Made by a program: the position numbers and the translations under genes. From Planctomycetota bacterium (GTDB lineage Bacteria > Planctomycetota > MHYJ01 > JACPRB01), in the NCBI GenBank assembly GCA_016209705.1, contig JACQVR010000004.1:1-60276 (forward strand): a stretch of 60,276 nt of DNA, in the 5' to 3' direction. Below, piece after piece: positions 26,507-35,517 of the stretch. The notes under the pieces were generated by a model. It searched no databases. It saw only the letters and a list, made by a program, of their open reading frames with translations, and was not told the origin of the DNA. How positions within the stretch are numbered: the first letter of the stretch is position 1; each line of letters starts with the position of its first letter.

Positions 26507-27247
26507 TCAGCGAGTCAACGGACCGAAGCCGAATCCGCCGCCGAAGAGCCAGTCAACGACCATGAGGTCCAACAACCCTCGATCCCAGTCGTAGGGGCGG
26601 GCCAGCCGGCCCAACGGCCGGGGCCGCATGAATTCGAAAGGTATGCGGGGTTCCGATCTGAGAAGCGACATCTCGCGTTCCCGGCGCCGCGCCGCATCCC
26701 GTTCCCGCCGCTCCCGCTCGGCCTCCAGCTTTTTTTCCTGCGCTTCGAGGCGCTGCTTGTGGAGGAGCTCGATTTCGAGCGGGTGAAGCCACTTCCCTTC
26801 GAAGAGCACGTATCCCTCGCTCTTCTTGATTTCATCCTGAGTCAGCCACTTACCGTCGACCTTGGTATAACCCGCCATGCGGCGCGCGTCTTCGTGGTCG
26901 GGGGCGATCTCGAGAGCGCGGCCCAGCAGCTCGGGAATGTATCGCGGGATGTTTTCCGAGGCGCACCAGCGCGCCAGGCGCACCAAGTCATCCGGATCGC
27001 GACGCTCGCGGATCGCCTCGAGCCGGCTCCGGTAAACGTGCAGCGGCGTCTCTCCGCGCTGGATGGCCACCACCTCGTCGCGAGGGAACCAGACGGTCCC
27101 GATGCCGATCTCGACTTTGATCTTCTCCCCCTCCTCCTGCGCGATGCCGACGATCGTGCGCCCGTTGCGGAGCGTCACTTCGTCCGCGCTCGCCGGCAGG
27201 ATGAAGATTCCCAGCCCCATCAGGGCCATGCATCCGGAACGTCTCAT
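26507..27247 (-). CDS. Secreted protein of unknown function, planctomycete-type
   Basis: The 246-residue protein has a signal peptide (MALMGLGIFILPASA). An N-terminal beta-rich unit (DEVTLRNGRTIVGIAQEEG, then VWFPRDEVVAIQRGE) is followed by a helical TPR-like region (ALEIAPDHEDARRMAG). Two copies of a GKWL motif follow (VDGKWLTQDEIKKSEG and FEGKWLHPLEIE), then a charged coiled coil and an FGGGFGFG end. I associate this architecture with planctomycetes, where its role is unknown. ATG 27247 has GGGAGG 5 nt upstream. A promoter (27275-27304) and three palindromes lie further upstream. Confidence 0.6.
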   Translation of the reverse strand: MRRSGCMALMGLGIFILPASADEVTLRNGRTIVGIAQEEGEKIKVEIGIGTVWFPRDEVVAIQRGETPLHVYRSRLEAIRERRDPDDLVRLARWCASENIPRYIPELLGRALEIAPDHEDARRMAGYTKVDGKWLTQDEIKKSEGYVLFEGKWLHPLEIELLHKQRLEAQEKKLEAERERRERDAARRREREMSLLRSEPRIPFEFMRPRPLGRLARPYDWDRGLLDLMVVDWLFGGGFGFGPLTR

Positions 27248-27274
27248 CGTCGCCTCCCGGCTTTCGCCTGCTTC

Positions 27275-27304
27275 ATCTTATCCGATCCGCCGGCCCTCCC
27301 CCAA
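27275..27304 (-). promoter_or_regulatory. Candidate promoter of the 26507-27247 gene
   Basis: TTGGGG (27304-27299), an 18-nt spacer and TAAGAT (27280-27275) are followed by GGGAGG and ATG 27247. The triple palindrome array starts 12 bp upstream of the -35, a layout close to that at purL. Confidence 0.4.
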
Positions 27305-27316
27305 CACTTCCCTAAT

Positions 27317-27410
27317 GTTACAATATATTTTGAAAACTTTTCGTAACGCTACCATATATTTTGAGAATTTACTGTAACTGTTACGAATAATTTTCAAATA
27401 CTTTCGTAAC
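27317..27410 (-). repeat. 31-bp AT-rich palindrome, three tandem units
   Basis: Units lie at 27317-27347, 27348-27378 and 27380-27410; the last two are separated by one base. The middle unit starts GCTAC, like the second unit at 16890. The third unit, read on the minus strand, encodes the last residues (VTKVFENYS) and the TAA stop of the neighbouring gene at 27381-28025. Confidence 0.88.
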
Positions 27411-28025
27411 AATGGAGGCGGCCCGGGCGCGGGCCCGCGGGGGGAGGGCGCCTCGTTGCGCGGCCAGGAGACGTCGGAGCTCCCCAAGCGTCACTCCCAC
27501 GAGTCGGGCTCCGCGCGCGTGGGATTCCACCTGAAGCCACGCCCCGAGCGCGGCCAACGTGGGAAGCGCCAGCATCTCCCGCACGCGCAAGCTGAAGAAA
27601 GGCCGGCCCAGCGTCCGGCCGTAACCTTCCACGAGGACCCACTCCGCCAGATCCGGATGAAGCCGGCGCAGCCGGCGTATGAGCGGTGCGTAGGAGGGCC
27701 CGTACACGGCGCGACACAGGCGCGTCCCGCGGCGGCGCCACGTCGACGCCGGCCGAGGGCGTTCCCGCCGCACCGCGTGCCGGCGCCCCGCCGCCCGTTC
27801 CAACTCGGAAAGCGCCTGGATCGCGCGCGGGAATCCCGCAAACAAGTAGGTCTGGAGCAGCGCTTCGCTCAGCTCCGCCGGCTCCGCGCCGGATCGCAGC
27901 GCCCTTCGAAGGGCGACGCCGAGCGCGGCGATCTTTCCTTGGGCGGCCAGCGCGCACACCCGCGCCAGATGGTTCAGTCGGGACGGCGAAACCGAGAACC
28001 GTCTTCCCGCGGAGCGCGGCTTCAC
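27381..28025 (-). CDS. Carboxymuconolactone decarboxylase (CMD/AhpD-like) family protein
   Basis: The 214-residue alpha-helical protein has a CMD-type helix pair at about residues 18-70 (VCALAAQGKIAALGVALRRAL and ALLQTYLFAGFPRAIQAL) and a second, weaker repeat at about 115-195. Canonical AhpD CxxC cysteines are absent, so redox activity is unlikely. It is the last gene of a three-gene minus-strand operon (29446, 28039, 27381). The C-terminal nine residues and the stop come from a palindromic repeat unit, so the ancestral stop was probably lost or replaced. Confidence 0.6.
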   Translation of the reverse strand: MKPRSAGRRFSVSPSRLNHLARVCALAAQGKIAALGVALRRALRSGAEPAELSEALLQTYLFAGFPRAIQALSELERAAGRRHAVRRERPRPASTWRRRGTRLCRAVYGPSYAPLIRRLRRLHPDLAEWVLVEGYGRTLGRPFFSLRVREMLALPTLAALGAWLQVESHARGARLVGVTLGELRRLLAAQRGALPPRARARAASIVTKVFENYS

Positions 28026-28038
28026 CCGGCGCGAGACC

Positions 28039-29436
28039 TCATCGTCGCTCCGCCGACTCCCGAAACGCCGCGACGTAGCCCGAATCGCTGGCCACGTACA
28101 GAATGTCGTCCAGGGGATTCGTCACGACGTGCCGCAACTCGCGCAGCGCTGTACGCCGCACGATTTCGCCGGTGAGCTCGGTGACTTTGTAGATCTCCGA
28201 TCCCGGCCCCAACACTAGGATGTAATCCCCATCGACCTTCAACAGAAAACGCTCGCCCGCGGGGATCTTCCAGCGCAGCGATCCCATGCGGTTCGTGCCC
28301 ATCCGCTCGCGCGTCTTTGGATCGAGATGCTGGGGATCGAGCTCGAGGGCGAAGAGCGACCCTTCGTCGGTCTTGACGTAGACCGTCTCATCCTTGACCA
28401 CCGGCGGCGTCTTGATCAATCCGGCCGTTTCATATTTCCACTCCAGCACGCCGGTGTTGGCGTCCAGGGCATACAAGGCTCCGTCCATCCCGCCGAAGAG
28501 CAGATAGTGCTTCCGAACGCGGCCCACTTCCCTCCCCGACGCATCCTTGTACACGTCCCTCAGCTTGTAGGAAACGGGTCCCGCCATCAGCTTGTCGTGC
28601 GCCTTGTAGCTCCAGCGCAAATCCGTGGAAACGACGTCGTACGCGTAGGCCTGGCGGTCGGACGAAATGAAATACAGGCGATTCTCGGTGAAAACGGGCG
28701 AGGCCGTGATCGCGCGGTCGCCGCCGGAGATCTTCGTCTGATACATGTCCGTCGACTCGCCTCCGCGATCGACTTCCAAGCGCCACACGCGCGACAGATC
28801 CGCCGCCGGAACGAACACGGAATCCTTCGACGCGAAGGGCTTTGCCGCGGGAGGAAACGGCAGGCGTTTCGTCCACTCCAGGTTGCCCGTGGTGCGCACG
28901 AGGCAGTACAGGATGTGCCGCGAGATGAAGTACACGTTGTCGCCGCGCCGGGCGACATCCAGTTCCTGGCGCAATTGATTCTCGCGCCGCTGGGCGTCAC
29001 GCGTCTTCTCGCCGAAGCCCTCCGTCTTCTTCAGATCTTCGACCCGCCTGGCCTGTTCCCGAATTCGTGCCTCGAGATCCCGCACCTCAAGCTGGACTTC
29101 GGCCGCTTCGGTGGGAGTCCAGTCCAGCGGCGTGTTCGTCGTGACCTGGAAGTCCCATTTAAGCTCGCCGGTGAACCGATCCACCGCCGCGACGCGGTGG
29201 TCCGGCGTCTCTAGATACAGATATTCCATCCCCAGCGACATCCTCGCGATCCGGTGGTCGCGGAAGGGATAGCTCCATACCTCTTCCTTCAGCGGCAAGG
29301 ACGCGACTTCCGCCCGTATCGCTTCCACCGTGGGATCGACCAAGCTTCCGTACTGCGCCCATTCCACCTCCTCGCCGACGCCGCAGCCGCCGAGGAGGGG
29401 CCACACGATGCACATCATGCCCCAAAGAGATCTCAT
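28039..29436 (-). CDS. PQQ-type beta-propeller lipoprotein with coiled-coil insert
   Basis: The 465-residue protein has a lipobox (PLLGGCG) and about six propeller blades of the PQQ/BamB-like kind, with motifs such as VAAVDRFTGELKWDF, LYALDANTGVLEWKYE and YVKTDEGSLFALE. A charged coiled coil (about 110-155, LEVRDLEARIREQARR) interrupts the propeller after the first blade, which is unusual for BamB. No quinoprotein catalytic residues were recognised, so a scaffold role is likelier than dehydrogenase. It follows the 29446 gene by 9 bases. Confidence 0.75.
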   Translation of the reverse strand: MRSLWGMMCIVWPLLGGCGVGEEVEWAQYGSLVDPTVEAIRAEVASLPLKEEVWSYPFRDHRIARMSLGMEYLYLETPDHRVAAVDRFTGELKWDFQVTTNTPLDWTPTEAAEVQLEVRDLEARIREQARRVEDLKKTEGFGEKTRDAQRRENQLRQELDVARRGDNVYFISRHILYCLVRTTGNLEWTKRLPFPPAAKPFASKDSVFVPAADLSRVWRLEVDRGGESTDMYQTKISGGDRAITASPVFTENRLYFISSDRQAYAYDVVSTDLRWSYKAHDKLMAGPVSYKLRDVYKDASGREVGRVRKHYLLFGGMDGALYALDANTGVLEWKYETAGLIKTPPVVKDETVYVKTDEGSLFALELDPQHLDPKTRERMGTNRMGSLRWKIPAGERFLLKVDGDYILVLGPGSEIYKVTELTGEIVRRTALRELRHVVTNPLDDILYVASDSGYVAAFRESAERR

Positions 29437-29445
29437 GGGTCCGCC

Positions 29446-29694
29446 TTACTTTCTCAGGTAGTCCGCCAAATTGATCCGATGTTTCCTTTCGTACTCGCTG
29501 AGCTTTTCGATCCTCTGGATGTCGGTCGAAATCCGATTCACCAGCTTGAAGATGTACGGCTTGCCCTGCAACCGGTCCTTGAGGTCTTTGAGCATCTGGT
29601 CCCACGACCCGTCGTACAATTCGTCCCGAAGGGTGATGAGCATCCGTTCGTCCGCCGAGAGCTGCGCGCAGAACTTCTCAATCGAGGGGGGCAT
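29446..29694 (-). CDS. Small alpha-helical protein of unknown function
   Basis: This 82-residue, highly charged helical protein (ELYDGSWDQMLKDLKDRLQG, then ISTDIQRIEKLSEYERKH) has no signal peptide. I do not recognise a named family. The well-formed promoter 18-53 bp upstream and the tight spacing to the propeller gene support it as real and as the operon lead gene. Confidence 0.6.
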   Translation of the reverse strand: MPPSIEKFCAQLSADERMLITLRDELYDGSWDQMLKDLKDRLQGKPYIFKLVNRISTDIQRIEKLSEYERKHRINLADYLRK

Positions 29695-29718
29695 TCTTGT
29701 AAGTTATAATTCAGGGCG

Positions 29719-29747
29719 ATTCTAAGGCGCCCCCCCGGAGCTGTCAA
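29719..29747 (-). promoter_or_regulatory. Strong sigma70 promoter
   Basis: Minus strand TTGACA (29747-29742, perfect), a 17-nt spacer and TAGAAT (29724-29719) predict a start near 29712 and an approximately 17-nt leader before ATG 29694. This is the best promoter match in the window and drives the 29446-28039-27381 operon. Confidence 0.7.
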
Positions 29748-29902
29748 CGAATCCCGCGCCGCCGGCGTCTCCCGACGACCGAACCCGCGGGGACGGCCTT
29801 TCCTCCCTTCGACGCCAGCTTGGAGCCTCGCTTCAGCCATGGTACCGTATATTCAAGACGATCAGAATCGCCCGATCTATGCGTCCCGCACGGTAGAAGC
29901 AC

Positions 29903-31063
29903 ATGGATCAGATCGAAGTCAAAATCGCCGAACTGGAAGCGCGGGTCTCCGAGGACTACGTGGAGATCGGACGGGCGCTGTCCGCGCTCGACCGCAACGC
30001 CTGGCGCAACGACACGCTTTTGAAGTATCTCCACAACGTCGACGCCCTTCGCGCCAGCGCCGAAGGCTTTCAGGCCGACATCCGGACGATTCACTCCACG
30101 CTCGAACGGCGCGAGCGGCTCGAAACCGAGCGTCGGAAGATCGAGCACCGCGTCGCCGAAGCCGAGCGGGAGCGCCGCAAGACGTTCGCCGAGCTGGCGG
30201 CCGCCTCGTACGCGCTGTACAAATCCCTTCCCCAGCGCGAAAAATACCGAACGTTCTTCGAGCCCGCCGCCCGTGAAGAGGCCGAACAGGCGCGCCTGGA
30301 AGCGGATCTCCAGTCCCTTTCCGCCCCGGACGTCCCGAAGGGCCTGTTCCGGCGGTTGCGGACCCTCAGCCGCAAGCTGGTCCTGCGCGGCGGACTCCGT
30401 CGCTCCCGCGCCCGCCGCGCCCGCGCCTTCGAAGAAATCGGAACCCGCCTCGTGGAGACGGACTTCGCCACCTACGCCACCGGGGACCTCAAGCTGCTCT
30501 TCGACGCCGACCAGGATCGCCGGAGAACGCTCGACGCGCTGCGCCAGGACATCGACCGAAACCGTAAGGAAGCCACCGAAGTGGAAGAGCTCCTCCGTCG
30601 TCACGGCGTCGGCACCGACGTCCGCGTCCGCCTCGCCGACCTCGAAAAGCGGATCACCGACGTCAAGCGGCAACTCGAGGTCGTGTACGGCTGGGCGGGC
30701 CAGCTCTTCGTCGAGCACGACCTGCGCGCGGAGGCGGCCAACGATGCGCTTTCCGCCCGCGTGGAGAACGTGCTGGCGCTGCGACGCCAGATCGCCGACA
30801 AGCGGGCGCAAGTCCACCGCGACAAGGCGGCCCAGGAAATCGAGTCCCTCGAGAAGCGGGAAGAGACGCTTCGCCGCAAGCGCGTCAAGCTGGACGAGGA
30901 GCTCAAGATAAAGGAACGGGAAATCGCGGAGATCGAAGGAGAGATCCGGCTCGGACAGCGCCGGATCGACGAATTGCGCCGCGTCGTGGCGGGGGAAGCT
31001 CCATACACGAAGATCCCTCCCGCGCCCCCCGATTTCTACCCTCCGCGCCAGAACAAGGCTTAG
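29903..31063 (+). CDS. Long coiled-coil protein of unknown function
   Basis: The 386-residue protein is dominated by heptad-type Glu/Arg/Leu helices from end to end. A less charged patch around 150-175 (KGLFRRLRTLSRKLVLRGGL) and a proline-rich C-terminus (IPPAPPDFYPP) interrupt this. It has no signal peptide or transmembrane helix, so it is cytosolic. It stands alone between divergent operons. The TAG stop belongs to the left arm of a hairpin repeat (31060-31098). No family was recognised. Confidence 0.6.
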   Translation: MDQIEVKIAELEARVSEDYVEIGRALSALDRNAWRNDTLLKYLHNVDALRASAEGFQADIRTIHSTLERRERLETERRKIEHRVAEAERERRKTFAELAAASYALYKSLPQREKYRTFFEPAAREEAEQARLEADLQSLSAPDVPKGLFRRLRTLSRKLVLRGGLRRSRARRARAFEEIGTRLVETDFATYATGDLKLLFDADQDRRRTLDALRQDIDRNRKEATEVEELLRRHGVGTDVRVRLADLEKRITDVKRQLEVVYGWAGQLFVEHDLRAEAANDALSARVENVLALRRQIADKRAQVHRDKAAQEIESLEKREETLRRKRVKLDEELKIKEREIAEIEGEIRLGQRRIDELRRVVAGEAPYTKIPPAPPDFYPPRQNKA

Positions 31064-31098
31064 GAGCGCGTCGGAGTAATGTGTCGTCGCGCTCCTAA
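31060..31098 (+). repeat. 39-nt stop-codon hairpin repeat, copy 2
   Basis: TTAGGAGCGCG (31060-31070) pairs perfectly with CGCGCTCCTAA (31088-31098) around a 17-nt loop. It contains the stop codon of the coiled-coil gene and lies just before convergent CPBP. The same element in opposite orientation follows ald at 6058-6096. It may work as a bidirectional terminator or transcript end cap. Confidence 0.75.
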
Positions 31099-31123
31099 CG
31101 GCGAAGCCTTCGGTTTCGCGGGA

Positions 31124-31930
31124 TCATCTTTTGGGACCATTCCTGGATCCTTGTCCTGTGAACCACCCCGTTCCCACGAGGACGACGACCGTCAAGGCGC
31201 CCAGCGCCCATTCCAGGCGAAACGCCTCGCGCTCGGGGAGGGCCAGCGCGACGGCGTTGTTTACGGCGTGGGCGAGGACGCCCGCCCAAAGACTTCTCGT
31301 CTTCAGCACGATCGCGCCGAAATACAAACCCAGCGTCGTCGTCATCAGAACGCGGGGAATCGCGAGGTGAACCGCCCCAAACAGCAGCGACGCGTAGATC
31401 AACGCGCGCGCGGATCCGAACGATCCGCGAAAACCCTGGAGCACCACGCCCCGAAACAGCGTCTCCTCGCAGACCGCGGGAAGCACGGCGATCACGAAGA
31501 GCGCGACCGGAGCGGGCACGTCGCGGACCCATTCGGCGATCTTTTCCAGATCGTCCGTCTCGTCCAGGCCGATCCGCTTCAGTCCTTCCATCAGCGGAAC
31601 CGAGACCTCGGCCAGCAGTAGCGTCAGGGCCGCCGTCAACAGCACCGTGGTCAGGGCGTCGGCGAGCCGCAGCCGGCGCCACGCCAGGAACTCGGACCAC
31701 CGTCCGCCTCGAATCAGGATGATGCCCAACGCCGCCGCCAGCAGCGCAAGCTGGAGGATCACGGCAAGGGTCCCCAACGAAAGCCGCGCCGACAGCAGCG
31801 GGGAAAGGAACAGCCACGCCGTCAAGGCAAGCAGGAGGGCGGCCACCCCGTCGATCGCCTGAGGCGATCGAGAGCGCGGGCCGGGCGGAGGGCTTCCAGC
31901 CGGCGGGCCCGTAAAATACGGGGTTTCCAC
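31124..31930 (-). CDS. CPBP-family intramembrane metalloprotease
   Basis: The 268-residue protein has about seven to eight transmembrane helices and all three CPBP (Abi/Rce1-like) motifs: EExxxR as Glu155-Glu156-Arg160 in CEETLFRG, FxxxH ending in His188 (FGAVH), and HxxxN as His221-Asn225 (HAVNN). These residues coordinate the metal and catalytic water. Bacterial members cleave membrane peptides or anti-sigma factors; the substrate here is unknown. The start is GTG 31930. Confidence 0.88.
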   Translation of the reverse strand: METPYFTGPPAGSPPPGPRSRSPQAIDGVAALLLALTAWLFLSPLLSARLSLGTLAVILQLALLAAALGIILIRGGRWSEFLAWRRLRLADALTTVLLTAALTLLLAEVSVPLMEGLKRIGLDETDDLEKIAEWVRDVPAPVALFVIAVLPAVCEETLFRGVVLQGFRGSFGSARALIYASLLFGAVHLAIPRVLMTTTLGLYFGAIVLKTRSLWAGVLAHAVNNAVALALPEREAFRLEWALGALTVVVLVGTGWFTGQGSRNGPKR

Positions 31931-31957
31931 AGTCGTGAGAGGGACGTATCCGCGACG

Positions 31958-32299
31958 TTACTTGCGCTTGAGTTCCTGGAGGATCGCGTCGAGCGTGGCC
32001 AGCTCATTCTTGAGCGCCATCTGGTGCGCCTCGATCATCTGGATCAGATGGGAGTTCGCCGTTTCCAGAAGGCGGGCGTTCTTTTCGAGATCGCCCAGCG
32101 CCTTGCGCGTATCCTGCTCCAATTGCGTCAAGGACGCGAGCTTCTGATCCACCGGAAGGAGCTTCCGGTCGGTCTCGGCGAGCCTCTTTTCAACATGGGC
32201 GTTGATCCTGGCTTCCAGCGTCTTGAGTCCCTCATCCTCGGGCGACGCCACGCAGCCCGTTCCCCACAACACGAACAAGACCAGCGCCGATCGTTTCAT
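31958..32299 (-). CDS. Small coiled-coil lipoprotein
   Basis: The 113-residue protein has a signal peptide and lipobox (VLFVLWGTGC) followed by one long coiled coil (LKTLEARINAHVEKRLAETD onward) to the end. ATG 32299 is chosen over 32347 because it starts the signal peptide and has GAGGAG 7 nt upstream. It ends just before the CPBP gene and starts 11 bases from the kinase stop, suggesting an operon kinase, lipoprotein, CPBP. Confidence 0.65.
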   Translation of the reverse strand: MKRSALVLFVLWGTGCVASPEDEGLKTLEARINAHVEKRLAETDRKLLPVDQKLASLTQLEQDTRKALGDLEKNARLLETANSHLIQMIEAHQMALKNELATLDAILQELKRK

Positions 32300-32310
32300 G
32301 CGACGGCTCC

Positions 32311-34809
32311 TCATGGAATATCTTTGACGCAACGAAACCCGATCCATTTCGCGCGGCTTTCCGGAAGGTACGGCCAGCGATGGGTGACCTTCGCGTCGTT
32401 TTCCCGATGGGCTTCGTCAAGCCACCCGCCACGCGCGACTTTCTTGATCTGGCCGAAGCCGATCCCGCCTCCTTGGGAACCGGGATACGCCTGGTACCAG
32501 TCCGCGGTCCATTCCATGGGTAGCTCGGCCATGCCCTCGCATCCCAAGGAGCTCTTTCCCGTGCCGGCGCCGAACACGTCTCCCCACGGGTACAGCGTCC
32601 GCTGGCCCGTGCGGAAATCGACGGCGGCGGCCCGCTCCCACTCGGCTTCCGTGGGCAGCCGTTTTCCCGCCCATCGCGCATACGCGTCTGCGTCGTCCCA
32701 GCTCACTCCGGTCACGGGTCGGCTGGGATCCGCCGCGTCAAACCCGCGAGGCGCGCGGCGCTCCCGCGTCTGCGGATCAAGCGACGCGAGAAATTTTCCG
32801 TAATCGCCGAACGTCACTTCACGGATGTCGATCAAACAAGCTTTCACGTCCACCTCGTGCTCCGGTCCGGCCGCATCCGCCGATCCGCCCGCCCCGATGC
32901 GCGTCCGGCCGGCCGGAACGTAGACCATTCCGTACGCGGAAGCCTCCACCGCGATTCGCGCATGCCGGCGCCATACCGCGTCCTCCTCGCCCAGGTCTCC
33001 GCAGACCGCCGCTTCGTCAAACGCGTTTCGAGCGGCCTGCCAGTCGCCGCAGCTCACCGCTTCCAAGGCTTCCTTTCGCTTCTCTGCGAATTTTCTTTCC
33101 TTCTCCCGGGCGGCCGCCGCCCGCACTTTCTCGAGCGTCCGTTCGACGGCGGCGATGCGACCCTGGAGGTCCCGTTCACGCCCGTGCGGGTCCTCCAGCA
33201 TTTCCCGGTATTGCTGAAGCACTCGCTGAACGTCTTCCTCCCGCCCGGCGGCGTCGGCCTCGATGAATTCCCGGTTCGCTTTCAAGAAACGGGCGCAAAA
33301 TTCGCGCCACCGCTGCGCGCCCGCCACCTCGTCGCCCTCGCGCGCGTCCTGCGCCGCCTGTTCGAATTCCCTCAGGGCGGCGGCGTAGTCTCCGCGTTCC
33401 ACGTGTCCCATCCCGGCCTCGAAACGGACCTTGAACCGCGCCGCCCGCCAGTTTCTCCACGCCTCTTCCCGCCGCGGATGGTCCGATGAGAGCGCCGAAG
33501 CGGCCTCCTCAAAGGCGGAGGCCGCCTCCGCGAAACGTCCCGCGGAAAACTCCTCTTCTCCTCGGGCTTTCAACGCTTCGTAGCGGCATTCCCGGGTCTT
33601 TTCCTCCAGCGCCTTTCGATCGACTTCCCGACCGGCGGGGACCGCCAGCATCGCCTCCTCGTAAGCCTTCGCGGCGCGCCCCCACACTTTTCGATCGCGA
33701 TATCGATCCGCCATCTCCAGCCGGCCCTGAAAGGATCGATTCGGCTCCACCGCTCCCCTCGCCGGAGAACCGCCCGACGCGGCATCCGAATGCCAGATCC
33801 AGCGAACCATCCACGCGCCGACGACGGCCAGCAGTGCGACGACGCCGAGAATTCCGGACGCCGCCACCCGGCGACTCAAGCGGGGACCGGATCCGGGTCG
33901 GACCTCGACATGGCTCGATTCCTCCGCCCGCGCCATTTCGGCCAACCGCACAGTGACTTCCGAGAGGGTTCGCCGCGCCCGCAGCTCGGACACGTCGTCC
34001 ATGAATTCGTCCGGGGAAGCATACCGATCGCCGGGATCCTTCCTCAGGCATCGCAGAATCACCGCGTCCAACGGGTCGGGTATGGCCGGATTAATCTGGC
34101 GCGGAGGGACCGGCGCCTGGTGCACGTGCTGATAAATGACCGCGGTCGGTTTGTCCCCCGAGAACGGCACCCGACCGGTGGCGAGTTCATAGAGCACGAC
34201 GCCCAACGAATAGATGTCCGACCGGACGTCCACCCCCTTCCCCAGCGCCTGCTCCGGAGAGATATATCGCGCCGTGCCGAGGAAGAGATCCTCGCGGGTC
34301 AAATCCATGTCGGGACTCTTGGCCAGCCCGAAATCCATGACCTTGACGCGGCCGTCCGCCGTGAAAAAAACGTTCGATGGCTTGATGTCCCGATGCACGA
34401 TCTTGTGTGCCCACGCCGCGCGCAGCGCCGCGGCCGCTTGATAGGCGATCTCCACTACTTCGTCGAACGCAAACTTCCGGCCCGCCTTCAAGAGCGACGC
34501 CAAGTCGTTGCCTTCGACATACTCCATCGCGTAGAAGTGCTCGCCCGATTCCTCGCCGGCGCCGTAAATCTGAACGACATGGACGTCCACCAGGCGAGCC
34601 AGCAAGGCGGCCTCGCGATGAAACCGCTCGACGAAGTCGACGCTCCCCGTCAGATCCCGCTTGAGCACCTTGATGGCCACGGGGCGATCCACGGAAAGCT
34701 GGCGGCCGCGGTACACCGCTCCCATCCCCCCGCGTCCGAGAGGCTGGTCAAAACAGATTTCATAGTCTCCCCAGATCTCGGAGGTTCGACCCGCGGAGGA
34801 GTCACGCAT
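32311..34809 (-). CDS. Membrane Ser/Thr protein kinase fused to a formylglycine-enzyme-like domain
   Basis: The 832-residue protein has a PknB-type kinase at about 13-280 (LGRGGMGAVY, AIKVLK, HRDIKPSN, DFGLA and GTARYISPEQ all intact). A transmembrane helix lies at about 308-330, a helical TPR-like or coiled region at 345-620, and a C-terminal FGE-sulfatase domain at about 632-832 (MVYVPAGRTRIG, VTGVSWDDADAYARWAGKRLPTEAEWERAA, VARGGWLD, IGFRCV). The active-site cysteine pair of true formylglycine-generating enzymes is not evident, so the domain probably binds ligand or protein outside the membrane. Kinase-FGE fusions are common in planctomycetes. Confidence 0.9.
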   Translation of the reverse strand: MRDSSAGRTSEIWGDYEICFDQPLGRGGMGAVYRGRQLSVDRPVAIKVLKRDLTGSVDFVERFHREAALLARLVDVHVVQIYGAGEESGEHFYAMEYVEGNDLASLLKAGRKFAFDEVVEIAYQAAAALRAAWAHKIVHRDIKPSNVFFTADGRVKVMDFGLAKSPDMDLTREDLFLGTARYISPEQALGKGVDVRSDIYSLGVVLYELATGRVPFSGDKPTAVIYQHVHQAPVPPRQINPAIPDPLDAVILRCLRKDPGDRYASPDEFMDDVSELRARRTLSEVTVRLAEMARAEESSHVEVRPGSGPRLSRRVAASGILGVVALLAVVGAWMVRWIWHSDAASGGSPARGAVEPNRSFQGRLEMADRYRDRKVWGRAAKAYEEAMLAVPAGREVDRKALEEKTRECRYEALKARGEEEFSAGRFAEAASAFEEAASALSSDHPRREEAWRNWRAARFKVRFEAGMGHVERGDYAAALREFEQAAQDAREGDEVAGAQRWREFCARFLKANREFIEADAAGREEDVQRVLQQYREMLEDPHGRERDLQGRIAAVERTLEKVRAAAAREKERKFAEKRKEALEAVSCGDWQAARNAFDEAAVCGDLGEEDAVWRRHARIAVEASAYGMVYVPAGRTRIGAGGSADAAGPEHEVDVKACLIDIREVTFGDYGKFLASLDPQTRERRAPRGFDAADPSRPVTGVSWDDADAYARWAGKRLPTEAEWERAAAVDFRTGQRTLYPWGDVFGAGTGKSSLGCEGMAELPMEWTADWYQAYPGSQGGGIGFGQIKKVARGGWLDEAHRENDAKVTHRWPYLPESRAKWIGFRCVKDIP

Positions 34810-34932
34810 GGATCACGATCCCTTTACAACGCGAACACGGCGTCCCGTTAGAATGGATGAGAACCGAAGCGCGGCGAAGGCCTGGATCATACCCTTTCGA
34901 GGCACAAATGAAAAAGAACAAAGTTCTAGCGG

Positions 34933-35517
34933 CTACAGCGCTCCCTTCGCCCGGGTGCGCGCATCCCAGACGCGGGCGCATTCCCTCTGATACGCGAGCA
35001 ACAAACCATCGGCCAGATCTTCGGCCGCCACTCCGAGTTCTCGAAGCCCGGCGGTGACCACGCCCACCCCCGTCGCGCGCAAGACATTGATGCCGAAATG
35101 GAACTTGCCGGACACGGGCGTGACCGTGGCCACGGATATGCTCAGCTTTGCCCCCCGGCCGGTGAACAAATCGTCTCCTTCGCGCCGGATCTTTTGCCGG
35201 CTGCGGCGACGGAGCTCCTCCATCGCCAAAACGGCGAAGAGTCTCTGGCGCAATACGGCCTTCTCCAGGTCCGGGGGGGCGTCAAAATGCTCCGCGACGA
35301 AATGAAGCATTCGGGGACCGGCGATCCGCGCGTTCCGCCGCACGTCCTCCTGATCGATCATCCGCCGCGGCGGCACGGAGCAACGCCCGACGAACGCGAT
35401 CAAGCTGTCGCCCTGGATTCCCAACGCGCGGTAGGCCCACAGGGGGCCGATCTGCGCTCCGTCGTAGGCGAGCGCTCTGGAAAGCCGTCGAATCGATACG
35501 GGACCGTCCGGACTCAT
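34933..35517 (-). CDS. DUF366 family protein
   Basis: The 194-residue protein matches DUF366 along its length: LAYDGAQIGPLWAYRALGI near the start, DLEKAVLRQRLFAVLA in the middle and LSISVATVTPVSGKFHFGIN near the end. The family occurs in archaea and bacteria and has no assigned function. Its ATG overlaps the stop of the upstream HEAT lipoprotein by 4 bases (ATGA), so the two are co-expressed. The frame stays open far upstream (to 36444), but that part is antisense or out of frame to real genes. Confidence 0.82.
   Translation of the reverse strand: MSPDGPVSIRRLSRALAYDGAQIGPLWAYRALGIQGDSLIAFVGRCSVPPRRMIDQEDVRRNARIAGPRMLHFVAEHFDAPPDLEKAVLRQRLFAVLAMEELRRRSRQKIRREGDDLFTGRGAKLSISVATVTPVSGKFHFGINVLRATGVGVVTAGLRELGVAAEDLADGLLLAYQRECARVWDARTRAKGAL

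Noticed and set aside
27317..27410. CRISPR array from tandem 31-bp repeats
   Set aside because: Units touch each other with zero or one base between them, no spacers exist and no cas genes are nearby.
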